From Actinospica durhamensis (GTDB lineage: Bacteria; Actinomycetota; Actinomycetes; Streptomycetales; Catenulisporaceae), in assembly GCF_018139695.1 (NCBI RefSeq), contig NZ_JAGSOG010000004.1, positions 1 to 64,000 of the forward strand: 64,000 bases of DNA, read 5' to 3'. The notes below the pieces were generated by a model, which saw only the letters and a list, made by a program, of their open reading frames with translations, searched no databases and was not told the origin of the DNA. Position 1 is the first letter of the stretch. The number at the start of each line of letters is the position of its first letter. This document shows, in pieces, positions 47,018 through 57,631 of this stretch. The position numbers were made by a program, and so were the translations under genes.

Positions 47018-48034
47018 ATGAGCGACACCGATCAGGTGGCCGTCCCTCCACAGCTTCAGATGCTTCCGATGCTGCTCGGATTCGAGGCCTCGCAGGCCCT
47101 GTACGTCGCGGCGAAGCTCGACCTCGCCACCATCCTGAGCAACGGCCCTGTGCCGATCGCCCGGCTCGCCGCCGAGACGAAAGCCGACCCGGACGCGCTC
47201 GAGCGGATCATCCGCTTCCTCGCCACCATCGGTGTCTTCCGTACCGAGGACGGCCAGGTCGAGGTCACCGAGCTGGGACTGACGCTGGCCGACGGCCGGC
47301 CGGAGTCGCTTCGGTACGCCGCGATCTACTGGATGGAGTCGCATTACACCGCGTTCAGCGACCTCCTGCACACGGCGCTGACCGGGGAACCCGCATTCGA
47401 GCGCCACTACGGTCGGCCGTTCTTCGACTGGATCTCCGCCGACCCCGAACGGGTGGAGGTGCAGAACCGCATGTGCTTGAACATGAACACCGCGGTGCGG
47501 GCGGGGATGTTCGACGGATACCGGCTGCCGGACGGCGCCGTCGTCGCCGACCTCGGTGGCGCCGACGGTGCGAGTCTCGTCCACCTGCTCGCCGGTCACC
47601 CTGACCGCGGCGGCATCCTGTTCGACCGCGCCGAGGTCGTGGGGGCGGCCAGGGCGAACCTGGCCGAGCACGGTCTCGCCGAGCGGGTCCGCTGCGTCGC
47701 CGGCGACTTCTTCGAGTCCGTTCCGGCGGCCGACATCTATCTCCTCTCCTACATCCTGCATGACTGGGATGACCGGTCCTGCCTGCGGATTCTGCGGAAC
47801 ATCGCGAAGGCAGCCGATTCCGGTGCCCGGCTCGTCCTGGTCGAAGCGGTCCTTCCGCCGGGAGACATCCCGCATCCGGTGCGGGGGATGGACCTGACGA
47901 TGCTGGCGCTGGTGAGCGGGCGCGAGCGCAACGCCGATCAGTTTCGGGAACTGCTGGACGCGGCCGGGTTCACCCTTGACCAGGTGATACCGAGCTCGAC
48001 GTCGGTGAACTTCGTCGAAGCGACGCTGCGCTGA
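47018..48034 (+). CDS. SAM-dependent O-methyltransferase (dimerising, TcmO/plant type)
   Basis: A 338-residue methyltransferase. An N-terminal winged-helix dimerisation domain (residues 10-95) precedes a class I SAM domain with VVADLGGADGASLVHLL and ILHDWDD, the latter typical of plant-type O-methyltransferases. It probably methylates a phenol of the aromatic residue, though C- or N-methylation cannot be excluded. RBS AAGGAAA; 13 bases after the hydroxylase stop. Confidence 0.87.
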   Translation: MSDTDQVAVPPQLQMLPMLLGFEASQALYVAAKLDLATILSNGPVPIARLAAETKADPDALERIIRFLATIGVFRTEDGQVEVTELGLTLADGRPESLRYAAIYWMESHYTAFSDLLHTALTGEPAFERHYGRPFFDWISADPERVEVQNRMCLNMNTAVRAGMFDGYRLPDGAVVADLGGADGASLVHLLAGHPDRGGILFDRAEVVGAARANLAEHGLAERVRCVAGDFFESVPAADIYLLSYILHDWDDRSCLRILRNIAKAADSGARLVLVEAVLPPGDIPHPVRGMDLTMLALVSGRERNADQFRELLDAAGFTLDQVIPSSTSVNFVEATLR

Positions 48035-48069
48035 CAGGTGATCATGTCCGCTGAAAGGATGGTCAGTAC

Positions 48070-49308
48070 ATGACAGCCGCCGTGGACACCTCGGCAGACG
48101 ACTACCCGGTTCCGCCGGAACCGGGCCTGACCGAACACGAGGTCCTCGACCGCGCCGAGCGGATCGCCGAGACCCTCATCGACCGGCAGCAGGAGACGGA
48201 AGAGCGCGGGTACTACGCGCTGGACACGCATGAAGTGCTGCTCAACGCCGGCTTCTACCGGCTCATGGTGCCACGGCGATACGGCGGCTACGAGTTCGGT
48301 ATCGACACCCACATGCAGGTGGTCGCCCGGCTTGCTCGAGGGTGCGCATCGACGGCGTGGATGTACACCTTCGGGGCGTCCCACGCCCATCTGGCCGCGA
48401 CTCTTCTCGGCGAACAGGCACAGAACGAGGTGTTCGCGGGCGGCGACTTCATCTGCCCCGGTGTTGTCGCCCCAGCCGGGTTCGCCGAGCCCGCCGAAGA
48501 CGGCGGTTGGATCGTGGACGGCGAGTTCCGCTATGCCTCCGGCTCGCCCTACGCCACTCATTTCGTCGGCCAGACCTTCATCGCGGGAGCGGAGGGGGAA
48601 CCGCCCGAGCAGATGATGTTCATCGTGCCGAGGGACCAGTGGCGGCGGCTGGACGACTGGGGTTCGCAGCTCGGCCTGAAAGGCAGCGGCTCCTACAGCG
48701 TCAAAATCGAGAAGGCACATATCCCGGCGCACTACGCCCTGCCTGGTACGCATATGGGATTGGCCTCCGTCGTGGGGGGAACGCCGGGGCTTCGGTTACA
48801 CGGCACCACCCTGTACGGCGGCAGCGTGCTGGCCCCGCTGAACTTCCAGGTCGGCGCGCTGGCCGTGGGCATGGCCACCGCGGCTCTGGATGTCTACGGC
48901 GAGCTGGCACGGGAACGCACGATCCCGTATCCGCCGTTCGGGCGGCGTGCCGAGGATCCCGATTATCAGCTCCGCTACGGCGAAGCGGTCGGACGCGTCG
49001 CGACGGCCCGGGCGGCGATGACCGACATGCTGAGGCAATGGCAGGAGACGGCCGAGCTGGGGGACGTCAGCCGCGAGGTGGAGCTGCGCATGTCGATCAT
49101 CAGTCGTGAAATCGTACGGCTGGCGTGGAGCGCGGTTTCCGACATCCTGTTTCCCACGGCCGGGACCAGCGCCGTACGTGCGGGTGAACGGCTCGAGCGG
49201 ATTTGGCGAGACATCTCGACCCTGCATACGCACGCCGGAGTGAACGTCTATCTGGCCACCATCGCCCCCCGGGAACTCGCTCAACTGGCGCTGGGCATTG
49301 CGCACTGA
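48070..49308 (+). CDS. Acyl-CoA dehydrogenase-like flavin monooxygenase (group D)
   Basis: A 412-residue flavoprotein of the acyl-CoA dehydrogenase fold. The N-terminal helical part (YYALDTHEVLLNAGFYRLMVPRRYGGYEFG), a middle beta domain and a C-terminal helical bundle with a terminal DISTLHTHAGVN motif are characteristic of HsaA/HpaH-C2, KijD3 and nitrososynthase-like enzymes. It uses reduced flavin and O2 to hydroxylate carbon or nitrogen. No catalytic Glu of true acyl-CoA dehydrogenases is evident. Its substrate in this operon is unknown. Confidence 0.83.
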   Translation: MTAAVDTSADDYPVPPEPGLTEHEVLDRAERIAETLIDRQQETEERGYYALDTHEVLLNAGFYRLMVPRRYGGYEFGIDTHMQVVARLARGCASTAWMYTFGASHAHLAATLLGEQAQNEVFAGGDFICPGVVAPAGFAEPAEDGGWIVDGEFRYASGSPYATHFVGQTFIAGAEGEPPEQMMFIVPRDQWRRLDDWGSQLGLKGSGSYSVKIEKAHIPAHYALPGTHMGLASVVGGTPGLRLHGTTLYGGSVLAPLNFQVGALAVGMATAALDVYGELARERTIPYPPFGRRAEDPDYQLRYGEAVGRVATARAAMTDMLRQWQETAELGDVSREVELRMSIISREIVRLAWSAVSDILFPTAGTSAVRAGERLERIWRDISTLHTHAGVNVYLATIAPRELAQLALGIAH

Positions 49309-49345
49309 ACCCACAACACCCGCATCGCCATGATCAGGAGGATCG

Positions 49346-50017
49346 GTGATCCACAGTCTGGTACTGGACCACGAAATCCAGGAATACGTGCTGGACGTAT
49401 CGCTTCGCGAGGACGACATCGCGCGTGAGCTGCGGATGGCCACCATGCGGCTGTTCGAGCACGGCATGGTGACGCCACCGGAGGAGGCACAGCTGCTCGG
49501 CTTCCTCGTCGGGCTGACGTCGGCCACCACCGTCGTGGAAGTCGGGACGTTCACCGGATACGGCACGCTGGCCATGGCCCGCGCGGTCCCCGCACACGGG
49601 CGCGTCATCACCTGCGATGTCAACGCGCAGTGGCCCGGAATCGGCCGTCCGTTCTGGGAACGGGCCGGGGTCGCCGACCGTATCCAGCTGGAAATCCGTC
49701 CCGCCGTCGAGACCTTGGACATGCTGCTGGCCGCGGGCGCCGCCGGCACCGTGGACCTCGCGTTCATCGACTGCAACAAGGAGAGCTACGCCGACTACTT
49801 CGAACGCTGCCTCGAATTGCTCCGGCCGGGCGGACTGCTGGTGGTGGACAACGTGCTCTGGTCGGGCAAGGTGGCGCGCCCCGACGTCAGCGACCCGGAG
49901 ACGGACTCGCTCCGCGCGCTGAACGCCGCGCTGCGCGACGACGACCGGGTCGAACTGAGCATGCTCCCCGTTTTTGACGGCGTGACACTGGCGTACAAGC
50001 GCGCCGAGCACCCGTGA
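49346..50017 (+). CDS. Catechol/caffeoyl-CoA-type O-methyltransferase
   Basis: A 223-residue divalent-metal-dependent O-methyltransferase: VVEVGTFTGYGTLAMA (SAM motif), FIDCNKESYADYF (metal ligand Asp) and LVVDNVLWSGKVA (second metal motif). These enzymes methylate one hydroxyl of a catechol, exactly what the HpaB-type hydroxylase would make. The GTG start at 49346 follows AGGAGG. Last gene of the operon begun at 40866. Confidence 0.9.
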   Translation: MIHSLVLDHEIQEYVLDVSLREDDIARELRMATMRLFEHGMVTPPEEAQLLGFLVGLTSATTVVEVGTFTGYGTLAMARAVPAHGRVITCDVNAQWPGIGRPFWERAGVADRIQLEIRPAVETLDMLLAAGAAGTVDLAFIDCNKESYADYFERCLELLRPGGLLVVDNVLWSGKVARPDVSDPETDSLRALNAALRDDDRVELSMLPVFDGVTLAYKRAEHP

Positions 50018-50221
50018 ACCACAGCTCGGCTTGAGTTTTCGGGTCGCAGTGCTGCTCGTCTCGGTTCGTCTCGGGTGACGCCGTGGACACACCGAACCCG
50101 ACACACTCGACCACACGGCTCCCAGCTGGATTGACGCATGTCCGTGGTAGGACACACATCATCCAGCGGGAGCCGTTTCCACACTGCGCCCATACTCGAA
50201 GATCTCCGAGGACCTGAATAC

Positions 50222-50953
50222 TCAGGCGTCGGGTTCGCCGTAGGCCTCGGCGATCTCCTTGGAGCCGGCCCAGCGGCTGTAGGTGGGCGCCTTCGGCCAG
50301 CCCTCGGGCGAGTCCTGCCACTCCTCCTGCCGGCCGTACGGCAGCACGTCGATCAGGCCCATGCCGGAACCGAGCTGCTCGGTGCCGCGCCCGTTGGTGT
50401 GCCAGGTGCGGTAGACCGCGTCGCCGTCGCGCAGGAACACGTTGACTGCGAACCCGCCGTCGGGCGGCGCGCCGACGTCGGTGCCGAAGGCGCTGTTCGT
50501 GGTGGAGTACCAGGTCATCTTGTTACCGACGCGCCGCTTGTAGGCCAGCGCCTCGTCGATCGGCCCCTGGGTGACGATGACGAAGCGCGCGTCCACGCTG
50601 TCGAGGAACTCCAGCCGGGTGAACTGGGAGGTGAACCCGGTGCAGCCGGGGCACTGCCACTTCTTTCCGGGGAACCACATGTGGTTGTAGACGATCAGCT
50701 GAGACCTGCCCTCGAACACGTCCGCGAGCCGCACCGGCCCGTCCTCGCCGTCGAGCGTGTAGTCGGGCATGCGCACCATCGGCAGCCGGCGGCGCTGGGC
50801 GGCGATCGCGTCGAGCTCCCGGGTCGCGGCCTTCTCCCGGATACGCAAGGCGTCGAGTTCGCGCTGCCAGGTGTCGACGTCGACGACGGGCGGAAGCGGC
50901 AGCTGCTGCGACGGTGCCTCGGACTGTGATTGTGACAGTGAGTTGGTATTCAA
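50222..50953 (-). CDS. DUF899 thioredoxin-like protein
   Basis: A 243-residue DUF899 protein: LPMVRMPDYTLDGEDGPVRLADVF, then FPGKKWQCPGCTGFTSQF with a CPGC pair in the thioredoxin-like position, and GLIDVLPYGRQEEW near the end. The family is widespread and of unsettled function, probably redox-related. It is encoded against the flanking NRPS operons, with its own promoter, so it may be an unrelated insertion between them. Confidence 0.88.
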   Translation of the reverse strand: MNTNSLSQSQSEAPSQQLPLPPVVDVDTWQRELDALRIREKAATRELDAIAAQRRRLPMVRMPDYTLDGEDGPVRLADVFEGRSQLIVYNHMWFPGKKWQCPGCTGFTSQFTRLEFLDSVDARFVIVTQGPIDEALAYKRRVGNKMTWYSTTNSAFGTDVGAPPDGGFAVNVFLRDGDAVYRTWHTNGRGTEQLGSGMGLIDVLPYGRQEEWQDSPEGWPKAPTYSRWAGSKEIAEAYGEPDA

Positions 50954-51275
50954 CGAGTCCTCCGGGGGATGGATGGTTCGTCAGCTACAGCTGAGTGTAG
51001 GTGCCGCCACTGACAGTGCCAGGCAGACCGGGCTTGAGTTTTGAGTTCTGGAGGGCGGACGCTGTCGCGCACCGCTGGTGAAGTTCCCTGAGGCCCTCGC
51101 CGCCGCCACCGAACTTGTCAACCTACGAAGGTTCATAAGATAATAACGCTCACATTCCACCGTCCTTCGACCGATGCCGCAAGCACGCGTTGCGCCCGTG
51201 GGGATGGGGCAATCGTCGAGATGTTCCGGGTAGATCGGCCGGGCAGACTTGTCAGCGAGCGGCCCGGCCGTGGCG

Positions 51276-51298
51276 CGGGCCTGTGAGTGACAGGCCCG
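51276..51298 (+). promoter_or_regulatory. Hairpin in the MbtH/NRPS leader region
   Basis: CGGGCCTGT (51276-51284) pairs with ACAGGCCCG (51290-51298), loop GAGTG, 30 bases before the MbtH start. It may be a leader hairpin or attenuator of the NRPS operon. The promoter likely lies in the AT-richer stretch near 51135-51160. Confidence 0.5.
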
Positions 51299-51328
51299 GC
51301 TTGTCGTCCTACGTGGAGAGAGGTTGCC

Positions 51329-51538
51329 GTGTCCAATCCGTTCGAGGACGCTGACGCTCTGTACCTTGTCCTGGTCAACGACGAAGGACAGTACAGTTTG
51401 TGGCCCGCCGGAATCGCCGTCCCGGCCGGCTGGATCACGGCGCATGATGCGGACTCCCGCTCGACGTGCCTTGAGTACGTCGAAGCGCAGTGGACCGACA
51501 TGCGGCCGAACAGCCTCGTCCGCGCCGAACAGGCGTGA
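51329..51538 (+). CDS. mbtH: MbtH-like NRPS chaperone
   Basis: A 69-residue MbtH protein starting with GTG ([43 protein letters not shown]). All three conserved tryptophans of the family are present. It binds and activates adenylation domains, most likely those encoded 5 bases downstream and possibly the A-PCP at 43657. RBS GGAGAGAGG. Confidence 0.95.
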   Translation: MSNPFEDADALYLVLVNDEGQYSLWPAGIAVPAGWITAHDADSRSTCLEYVEAQWTDMRPNSLVRAEQA

Positions 51539-51543
51539 CTGAG

Positions 51544-54500
51544 ATGTCTGCCCAGCGAACCCCGGATGCCTCGGTGCGGAACGACACCGCCCGGGATGTG
51601 CCGATGACGGTGTTGTCGGAGTTGTTTGTGGGTCAGGCGGTGCGGTCGCCGGGTGCGGTTGCGGTGGAGTCGGGGGGTGTGTCGTGGTCGTATGGGGAGT
51701 TGGATTCTCGTTCGAGTCGGTTGGCTCGGTTTTTGGTGGGGTTGGGTGTGGGGCCGGAGCGGTTGGTGGCGGTGGCGTTGCCGCGGTCGGCTGTGATGGT
51801 GGCTGCGGTGTTGGGTGTGGCGAAGGCGGGTGCGGCGTATCTGCCGGTGGATCCTGGGTATCCGGTTGATCGGATCGGGTTCATGCTCGCGGATGCTGCT
51901 CCGGGTGTGTTGATCACCGACAGAGCCACCTCGGCGCGGCTGCCGGAAGTGGCGGGCGTGACCGTGGTCGTGCTTGATGAGCCGCAGGTGGCTGAGGCGG
52001 TGGCGGGTGAGTCCGCCGGGCCCGTGACTGATCGGGATCGGATTGCGCCGCTGCTGCCGGCGCATCCGGCTTATGTGATCTACACGTCGGGTTCGACGGG
52101 GCGGCCCAAGGGTGTGGTGGTGGATCATCGGGGGCTGGAGAGCCTGGCTGGATATATGGTCCGGACTTTCGGGATCGGGCCGGAGTCGCGGGTGGCGCAG
52201 GTGGCGTCGCTGAGTTTCGATGCGGCTGTCATGGAATTGCTGATGGCGTTGACTTCTGGGGCGGCGTTGGTTCTTCCCGAGCCGGGTCAGCTGTCCGGAG
52301 AGGTGCTCGCGGAGGCGCTCAACGAGCTTCGGGCCAGTCATGCCCTGGTTGGTCCGTCTGTTCTGGCTGGTGCGGTGCCGGAGCAGTTGCCGGCGCTGGA
52401 GTGCCTGCTGGTCGGCGGTGAGGCGTGTCCGGGTGAGGTGGTGGCTGAGTGGTCGGTGGGTAGGCGGATGTTCAACGCCTACGGCCCGACCGAGGCGACG
52501 GTGTGTGTGACGGTCAGTGGGCCGTTGTCGGGAAATGGCGGTCCGCCGATTGGGGAGCCGATCTGGAACACCAGGGCTTATGTGTTGAATGAGTTCCTGG
52601 AGGTGGTGCCGCCGGGGGTGTCGGGGGAGTTGTATCTGGCTGGTCCGGGTTTGGCGCGGGGGTATCTGCGTCAGCCGGGTTTGACTGCGCAGCGGTTTGT
52701 GGCGTGTCCTTTTGGTTCCGGGGAGCGGATGTATCGGACGGGGGATCTGGCGCGTTGGCGTGGTGACGGGGAGTTGGAGTACCTCGGTCGGGCCGATGAG
52801 CAGGTGAAGATCCGCGGGTTCCGTATCGAGCCGGGGGAGATCGAGGCGGTGTTGGCCGCGCAGCCCGGGGTGGCCCAGGCGGTGGTGGTGGTCAGGGAGG
52901 ACCGGCCGGGGGACAAGCGTCTGGTGGGCTACCTCGTTCCGGTGCCGGGTGCTGGGGTGGATCCGGCGGGGGTTCGGGCTGCGGCGGCGGAGGTGCTGCC
53001 CGGGCACATGGTGCCGAATGCGGTGGTCGTGCTCGAGGCGCTGCCGTTGTCGGTCAACGGGAAGCTGGACCGTAAGGCCCTGCCCGTACCGGATTTCGCG
53101 GTCGGGGTCGGGCGGGGTCCGGCTACGGCCCTGGAAGAGCGTTTGTGTGAGCTGTTCGCCGAGGTCCTGGCGGTCGAGCGGGTCGGTGTCGAGGACAGTT
53201 TCTTTGATTTGGGTGGGCATTCGCTGCTGGTGGCCCGGTTGATTAGTCGGGTGCGGTCGGTGTTGGGTGTGGAGTTGGGGATCCAGGCGGTGTTCGATCG
53301 CCCGTCGGTGGAGTTGTTGGCGGGGTCGGTGGAGAAGGCCGGGGCGGCGTGGCCGGCTTTGGAGCGGGGCGTCCGGCCTGAGCGTCTGCCGTTGTCGTTC
53401 GCGCAGCAGCGGTTGTGGTTGCTGGACCAGATAGAGGGGCCGAGTACCACCTACAACGTTCCCCTCGCGTGGCGGCTGCGGGGAAAGTTGGATCCTGTCG
53501 CGCTGGCTGCCGCGTTCGGTGACCTGGTGCGCCGGCATGAATCTCTGCGCACTGTCTTCCCGGTGGTGGACGGCCAGCCTTACCAGCAGGTGATCGCGGC
53601 CGAGCAGGCCGTTCCAGAGTTCGCAGTGGTGCGAACCGAGGAAGCTGGGCTAATCGAGCTGACCGCGCAGGCATCCCAGCACCGATTTGATCTGGCCACG
53701 GAGCTGCCGGTGCGGGCGTGGCTGTTTGAGGTTGACGTCGATGAACATGTCCTGGTCATCCTGATGCATCACATCACCACTGATGGCTGGTCGATGGGGG
53801 TTTTGCTGCAGGATTTGGGTCAGGCGTATGAGGCGCGGTTGGCCGGTGGTGCTCCGGGGTGGGGGGAGTTGCCGGTGCAGTATGCGGATTACACGTTGTG
53901 GCAGCGTGGGTTGCTGGGTGGGGATCAGGATCGCGGCAGCGTGCTGAGTCGGCAGTCGGCGTATTGGGCTTCGGCGTTGGCGGGTCTGCCTGAGCAGTTG
54001 GATTTGCCGTTCGATCGTCCTCGTCCGGCGCGTCCCAGCTACCGTGGCGGGCAGTTCGAGGTGGATGTGGACGGGGAGTTGCATCGGGCGCTGGTGGAGT
54101 TGGCGCGTGGGCACGGGGTGACGTTGTTCATGGTGCTTCAGGCGGGGCTCGCAGTTCTGCTGTCGCGTTCGGGGGCGGGCACCGATATTCCGATCGGTGT
54201 GCCGGTGGCGGGTCGTGGTGGTGATGAGGGGCTGCATCGGCTGGTGGGGTTCTTCGTCAATACGTTGGTGTTGCGGACGGATGTGTCGGGTGATCCGAGT
54301 TTCGCGGAGTTGTTGGGGCGGGTTCGTGATGTGGATCTGGCGGGGTTCGCGCATCAGGATGTGCCGTTTGAGCGGGTGGTGGAGGTGCTCAATCCGGTTC
54401 GTTCGCCCTCTCGGCATCCGTTGTTCCAGGTGATGTTGGGTTCTGATGAGGAGGCGGGTCGGGAGTGGGGGGTTCCGGGGGTGCGGGCGCAGGATTTCCC

Positions 54501-56532
54501 GGTGGCCGTTGACTCTTCGAAGTTCGATCTGTCGTTGACGTTCCGGTCGCGGCGTGAGCCGGATGGTGCGCCGGGTGGGATCAGTGTCGTGTTGGAGTAT
54601 GCGGTGGATCTGTTCGACCGCGGCACGGTGCAGGCGTTGGCGGGGCGGTTGGTCGCGTTGCTGGGGCAGTTCGCCGGAGACCCGGGGCTGCGGGTGGGTG
54701 AGGTGGAGCTGCTGACGGCGGCTGAGCGGGATCTGGTGGTCTCGGTGTGGAACGACACGGCGCGGGATGTGCCGGTGTCGGTGTTGTCGGAGTTGTTTGT
54801 GGGTCAGGCGGTGCGGTCGCCGGGTGCGGTTGCGGTGGAGTCGGGGGGTGTGTCGTGGTCGTATGGGGAGTTGGATTCTCGTTCGAGTCGGTTGGCTCGG
54901 TTTTTGGTGGGGTTGGGTGTGGGGCCGGAGCGGTTGGTGGCGGTGGCGTTGCCGCGGTCGGCTGTGATGGTGGCTGCGGTGTTGGGTGTGGCGAAGGCGG
55001 GTGCGGCGTATCTGCCGGTGGATCCTGGGTATCCGGTTGATCGGATCGGGTTCATGCTCACCGACGCCGCCCCTAGCCTTGTGATCACCGACAGAGCCAC
55101 CTCGGCGCGGCTGCCGGAAGTAGCGGGCGTGACCGTGGTGGTGCTCGACGATCCGCAGGTGGCTGAGGCCGTGGCGGATCAGTCCGCCGGGCCCGTGACT
55201 GATCGGGATCGGATCGCGCCGTTGCTGCCGGCGCATCCGGCTTACGTGATCTACACGTCGGGTTCGACCGGGCGGCCGAAGGGCGTGGTGGTCAGCCACC
55301 AGGGCCTGGCCAACCTGGCCGCGTTCATGGTCGACGTCTTGGCCGTCACCCCGCAATCCCGGGTGATCCAGCTCCTTTCGCTGAGTTTCGACATGTCATT
55401 GCTGGAACTGTTGTCGTCGTTGACCTCTGGGGCGGCGCTGGTCCTTCCCGAGCAGGGGCAACTGTCCGGGGCTGAACTGGCGGACACGTTGCGCGAACTG
55501 CGGATCAGCCACGCGGTGGTGGCCCCGGCCGCCCTGACCGGGGCGGCATCCGAGAGCTTGTCGGAGCTGGAATGTCTGGTTGCCGGCGGTGAGGCTCTCC
55601 CGGGCGAGATGGTGGCCGAGTGGTCGGTGGGCAGGCGGATGTTCAACGCCTACGGCCCGACCGAGACGACGGTGTGCACGACGATCAGCGGGCCGCTGTC
55701 GGCAGACGGTACCCCGCCGATCGGGGGACCGAACTGGAACGTTCGGGCGTATGTGCTGGACGGCCGGTTGGCGGCGGTGCCGCCGGGGGTGTCGGGGGAG
55801 TTGTATCTGGCCGGCTCGGGTTTGGCGCGGGGGTATCTGCATCAGCCCGGGTTGACCGCGCAGCGGTTTGTGGCGTGTCCCTTCGGTGCCGGGGAGCGGA
55901 TGTATCGGACCGGGGACTTGGTGCGTTGGCGCGGTGACGGGGAGCTGGAGTACCTCGGTCGGGCCGATGAGCAGGTGAAGATCCGCGGGTTCCGTATCGA
56001 GCCGGGGGAGATCGAGGCCGTCTTGGCCGCACAGCCCGGGGTGGCGCAGGCGGTGGTGGTGGTCAGGGAGGACCGGCCGGGGGACAAGCGTCTGGTGGGC
56101 TACCTCGTTCCGGTGCCGGGTGCTGGGGTGGATCCGGCCGGGATCCGGGCCGCAGCGGCCGAGGTGCTGCCCGGGCACATGGTGCCGAATGCGGTGGTCG
56201 TGCTCGACGCACTGCCGCTGTCGCTCAACGGGAAGCTGGACCGTAAGGCCTTGCCCGCGCCGGACTACACCGCCGCCGGGGTCGGGCGTGGTCCGGCCAC
56301 GCCGCTGGAGGAGCGCTTGTGCGAGCTGTTCGCCGAGGTCCTCGGAGTCGAGCGGGTCGGGGTCGAGGACAGCTTCTTCGATTTGGGCGGCCACTCACTG
56401 CTTGCCGCCACCATCGTCGCAAGGCTGGAAGATCAGTTCGGCATCACGATCAGCCTCTGGGACTTCGTGGCCGATCCGTCCGTCAGCGGCATCACCGGCC
56501 GGGCCCCGCTGCCCGCGACCGGACAGCCCTGA
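51544..56532 (+). CDS. Bimodular NRPS: A-PCP-C-A-PCP
   Basis: A 1662-residue synthetase. A1 (about 15-510; [26 protein letters not shown]), PCP1 (LGGHSLLV), C (about 615-1060, HHITTDG), A2 (about 1070-1570), PCP2 (LGGHSLLA). There is no epimerisation domain or thioesterase. The pocket residues I read are about D-A-M-V-L-G-A-V-C-K for A1 and D-M-L-V-V-G-A-V-C-K for A2, both small/hydrophobic and not confidently assignable. A1 has no upstream C domain, so module 1 may initiate or be fed by the free C domains. The two A domains share a 281-bp identical block. Confidence 0.93.
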   Translation: MSAQRTPDASVRNDTARDVPMTVLSELFVGQAVRSPGAVAVESGGVSWSYGELDSRSSRLARFLVGLGVGPERLVAVALPRSAVMVAAVLGVAKAGAAYLPVDPGYPVDRIGFMLADAAPGVLITDRATSARLPEVAGVTVVVLDEPQVAEAVAGESAGPVTDRDRIAPLLPAHPAYVIYTSGSTGRPKGVVVDHRGLESLAGYMVRTFGIGPESRVAQVASLSFDAAVMELLMALTSGAALVLPEPGQLSGEVLAEALNELRASHALVGPSVLAGAVPEQLPALECLLVGGEACPGEVVAEWSVGRRMFNAYGPTEATVCVTVSGPLSGNGGPPIGEPIWNTRAYVLNEFLEVVPPGVSGELYLAGPGLARGYLRQPGLTAQRFVACPFGSGERMYRTGDLARWRGDGELEYLGRADEQVKIRGFRIEPGEIEAVLAAQPGVAQAVVVVREDRPGDKRLVGYLVPVPGAGVDPAGVRAAAAEVLPGHMVPNAVVVLEALPLSVNGKLDRKALPVPDFAVGVGRGPATALEERLCELFAEVLAVERVGVEDSFFDLGGHSLLVARLISRVRSVLGVELGIQAVFDRPSVELLAGSVEKAGAAWPALERGVRPERLPLSFAQQRLWLLDQIEGPSTTYNVPLAWRLRGKLDPVALAAAFGDLVRRHESLRTVFPVVDGQPYQQVIAAEQAVPEFAVVRTEEAGLIELTAQASQHRFDLATELPVRAWLFEVDVDEHVLVILMHHITTDGWSMGVLLQDLGQAYEARLAGGAPGWGELPVQYADYTLWQRGLLGGDQDRGSVLSRQSAYWASALAGLPEQLDLPFDRPRPARPSYRGGQFEVDVDGELHRALVELARGHGVTLFMVLQAGLAVLLSRSGAGTDIPIGVPVAGRGGDEGLHRLVGFFVNTLVLRTDVSGDPSFAELLGRVRDVDLAGFAHQDVPFERVVEVLNPVRSPSRHPLFQVMLGSDEEAGREWGVPGVRAQDFPVAVDSSKFDLSLTFRSRREPDGAPGGISVVLEYAVDLFDRGTVQALAGRLVALLGQFAGDPGLRVGEVELLTAAERDLVVSVWNDTARDVPVSVLSELFVGQAVRSPGAVAVESGGVSWSYGELDSRSSRLARFLVGLGVGPERLVAVALPRSAVMVAAVLGVAKAGAAYLPVDPGYPVDRIGFMLTDAAPSLVITDRATSARLPEVAGVTVVVLDDPQVAEAVADQSAGPVTDRDRIAPLLPAHPAYVIYTSGSTGRPKGVVVSHQGLANLAAFMVDVLAVTPQSRVIQLLSLSFDMSLLELLSSLTSGAALVLPEQGQLSGAELADTLRELRISHAVVAPAALTGAASESLSELECLVAGGEALPGEMVAEWSVGRRMFNAYGPTETTVCTTISGPLSADGTPPIGGPNWNVRAYVLDGRLAAVPPGVSGELYLAGSGLARGYLHQPGLTAQRFVACPFGAGERMYRTGDLVRWRGDGELEYLGRADEQVKIRGFRIEPGEIEAVLAAQPGVAQAVVVVREDRPGDKRLVGYLVPVPGAGVDPAGIRAAAAEVLPGHMVPNAVVVLDALPLSLNGKLDRKALPAPDYTAAGVGRGPATPLEERLCELFAEVLGVERVGVEDSFFDLGGHSLLAATIVARLEDQFGITISLWDFVADPSVSGITGRAPLPATGQP
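51608..51888 (+). repeat. 281-bp perfect repeat, copy 1 (A1 domain)
   Basis: Identical base for base to 54779-55059 as read by eye. It encodes the first part of adenylation domain 1 ([13 protein letters not shown] to IGFML). Neighbouring sequence diverges sharply on the 3' side. Confidence 0.9.
54779..55059 (+). repeat. 281-bp perfect repeat, copy 2 (A2 domain)
   Basis: Second copy, offset by 3171 bases, covering the same part of adenylation domain 2. Identity including third positions points to recent gene conversion or module duplication. Confidence 0.9.
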
Positions 56533-56563
56533 CCCAACCGCACGCTCGGAGGAGGGAGGAACG

Positions 56564-57631
56564 ATGAATGACCTGGTCGCCAGCGGGGTCACGCTTTACT
56601 CGATCTGTCGCTCGAGCGTGGGGCACGACGAGCAGCAGCACCTGCGCAGGTTGCGGGAAATCGCCGGCTGGGTCGAGGACGCCGGCTACCGCGGCGCCCT
56701 GATCTACAGCGACAACACCTCGATCGATCCCTTGATGGCGGCCCATGCGGCCATCGCGAACACCGACAGCTTCGTGCCGCTCGTTGCCATCCAGCCGATC
56801 GATCTGAGCCCGTTCGCGCTGGCCAGGGCGGTGTCATCGCTGGCGCACCTGTACGGCAGGCGGATCGACATCAACTTCGTCAGCGGCGGGTTCAGCCGTG
56901 ATCTCGCCGCCCAGGGCGACACCGCGTCGCACGACGCCCGGTACGGGCGGCTCACCGAGTACGCGACGGTCGTCAGGGAGCTGCTCACCGGCGGCATGGT
57001 CAACTTCGCGGGAGAGTACTACAACTTCCGCCGGGCTCGGCTCAGCGCCCCGGTGCCTCCCGACCTGTTCCCGACGTCCTACGTGTCCGGCTCGTCGCCG
57101 GCCTGCCTGCGGGCGGGCGAGGAGTTGGGCGTCACCCAGCTCTCGTTCCCGTTGCCGCCGCAGGAGCACGTCGGTCCGGATGCCCCGAAGTCCAGATTCG
57201 GCAGGGGCATCAGTGTGGGCATCATCGCGCGGGAGGACTCGGCCGAGGCGTGGCGGATCGCGCACCAGCGGTTTCCGGCCGATCCGGAGGGGGCCACCCG
57301 AATGAAGCTGCTCATTTCCGCCGGCACGTCGTCCTGGCAGCCTCAGCTCGCTTCCGTGTCCCTTCCCGACCAAGCGCCGGGACAGACGTACTGGCTGGTG
57401 CCCTTCCGGTACCACCACACGTTCTGCCCCTACCTGGTCGGGGACTACGACGAGGTGGCACAGGCGCTGACGACGTACCTCAACGGCGGCATCCGCACGT
57501 TCGTACTCGATATTCCGACCGAGCCGGAAGATCTGTGGAGCGCACGAATCGCGATTGAGCGCGCCGTCGCAGCCATGGACGCAGCAGGGTCGAGACCGCA
57601 CGCCACTGCCGGAATGGATGACAACACATGA
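56564..57631 (+). CDS. Luciferase-like (LLM) FMN-dependent monooxygenase
   Basis: A 355-residue TIM-barrel flavoenzyme of the luciferase-like/alkanesulfonate monooxygenase family: YRGALIYSDNTSIDPLMAA, GRRIDINFVSGGFSRDLAAQGD and GEYYNFRRARLSAPVPPDLFP are typical. It uses FMNH2 and O2. In NRPS clusters such enzymes hydroxylate or rearrange carrier-bound or free intermediates. RBS GGAGGGAGG; its stop overlaps the next gene by 4 bp. Confidence 0.9.
   Translation: MNDLVASGVTLYSICRSSVGHDEQQHLRRLREIAGWVEDAGYRGALIYSDNTSIDPLMAAHAAIANTDSFVPLVAIQPIDLSPFALARAVSSLAHLYGRRIDINFVSGGFSRDLAAQGDTASHDARYGRLTEYATVVRELLTGGMVNFAGEYYNFRRARLSAPVPPDLFPTSYVSGSSPACLRAGEELGVTQLSFPLPPQEHVGPDAPKSRFGRGISVGIIAREDSAEAWRIAHQRFPADPEGATRMKLLISAGTSSWQPQLASVSLPDQAPGQTYWLVPFRYHHTFCPYLVGDYDEVAQALTTYLNGGIRTFVLDIPTEPEDLWSARIAIERAVAAMDAAGSRPHATAGMDDNT

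Noticed and set aside
51133-53538. 801-codon minus-strand open frame opposite the NRPS
   Set aside because: An antisense shadow with extreme His/Arg/Pro content, explained by the NRPS codon bias.
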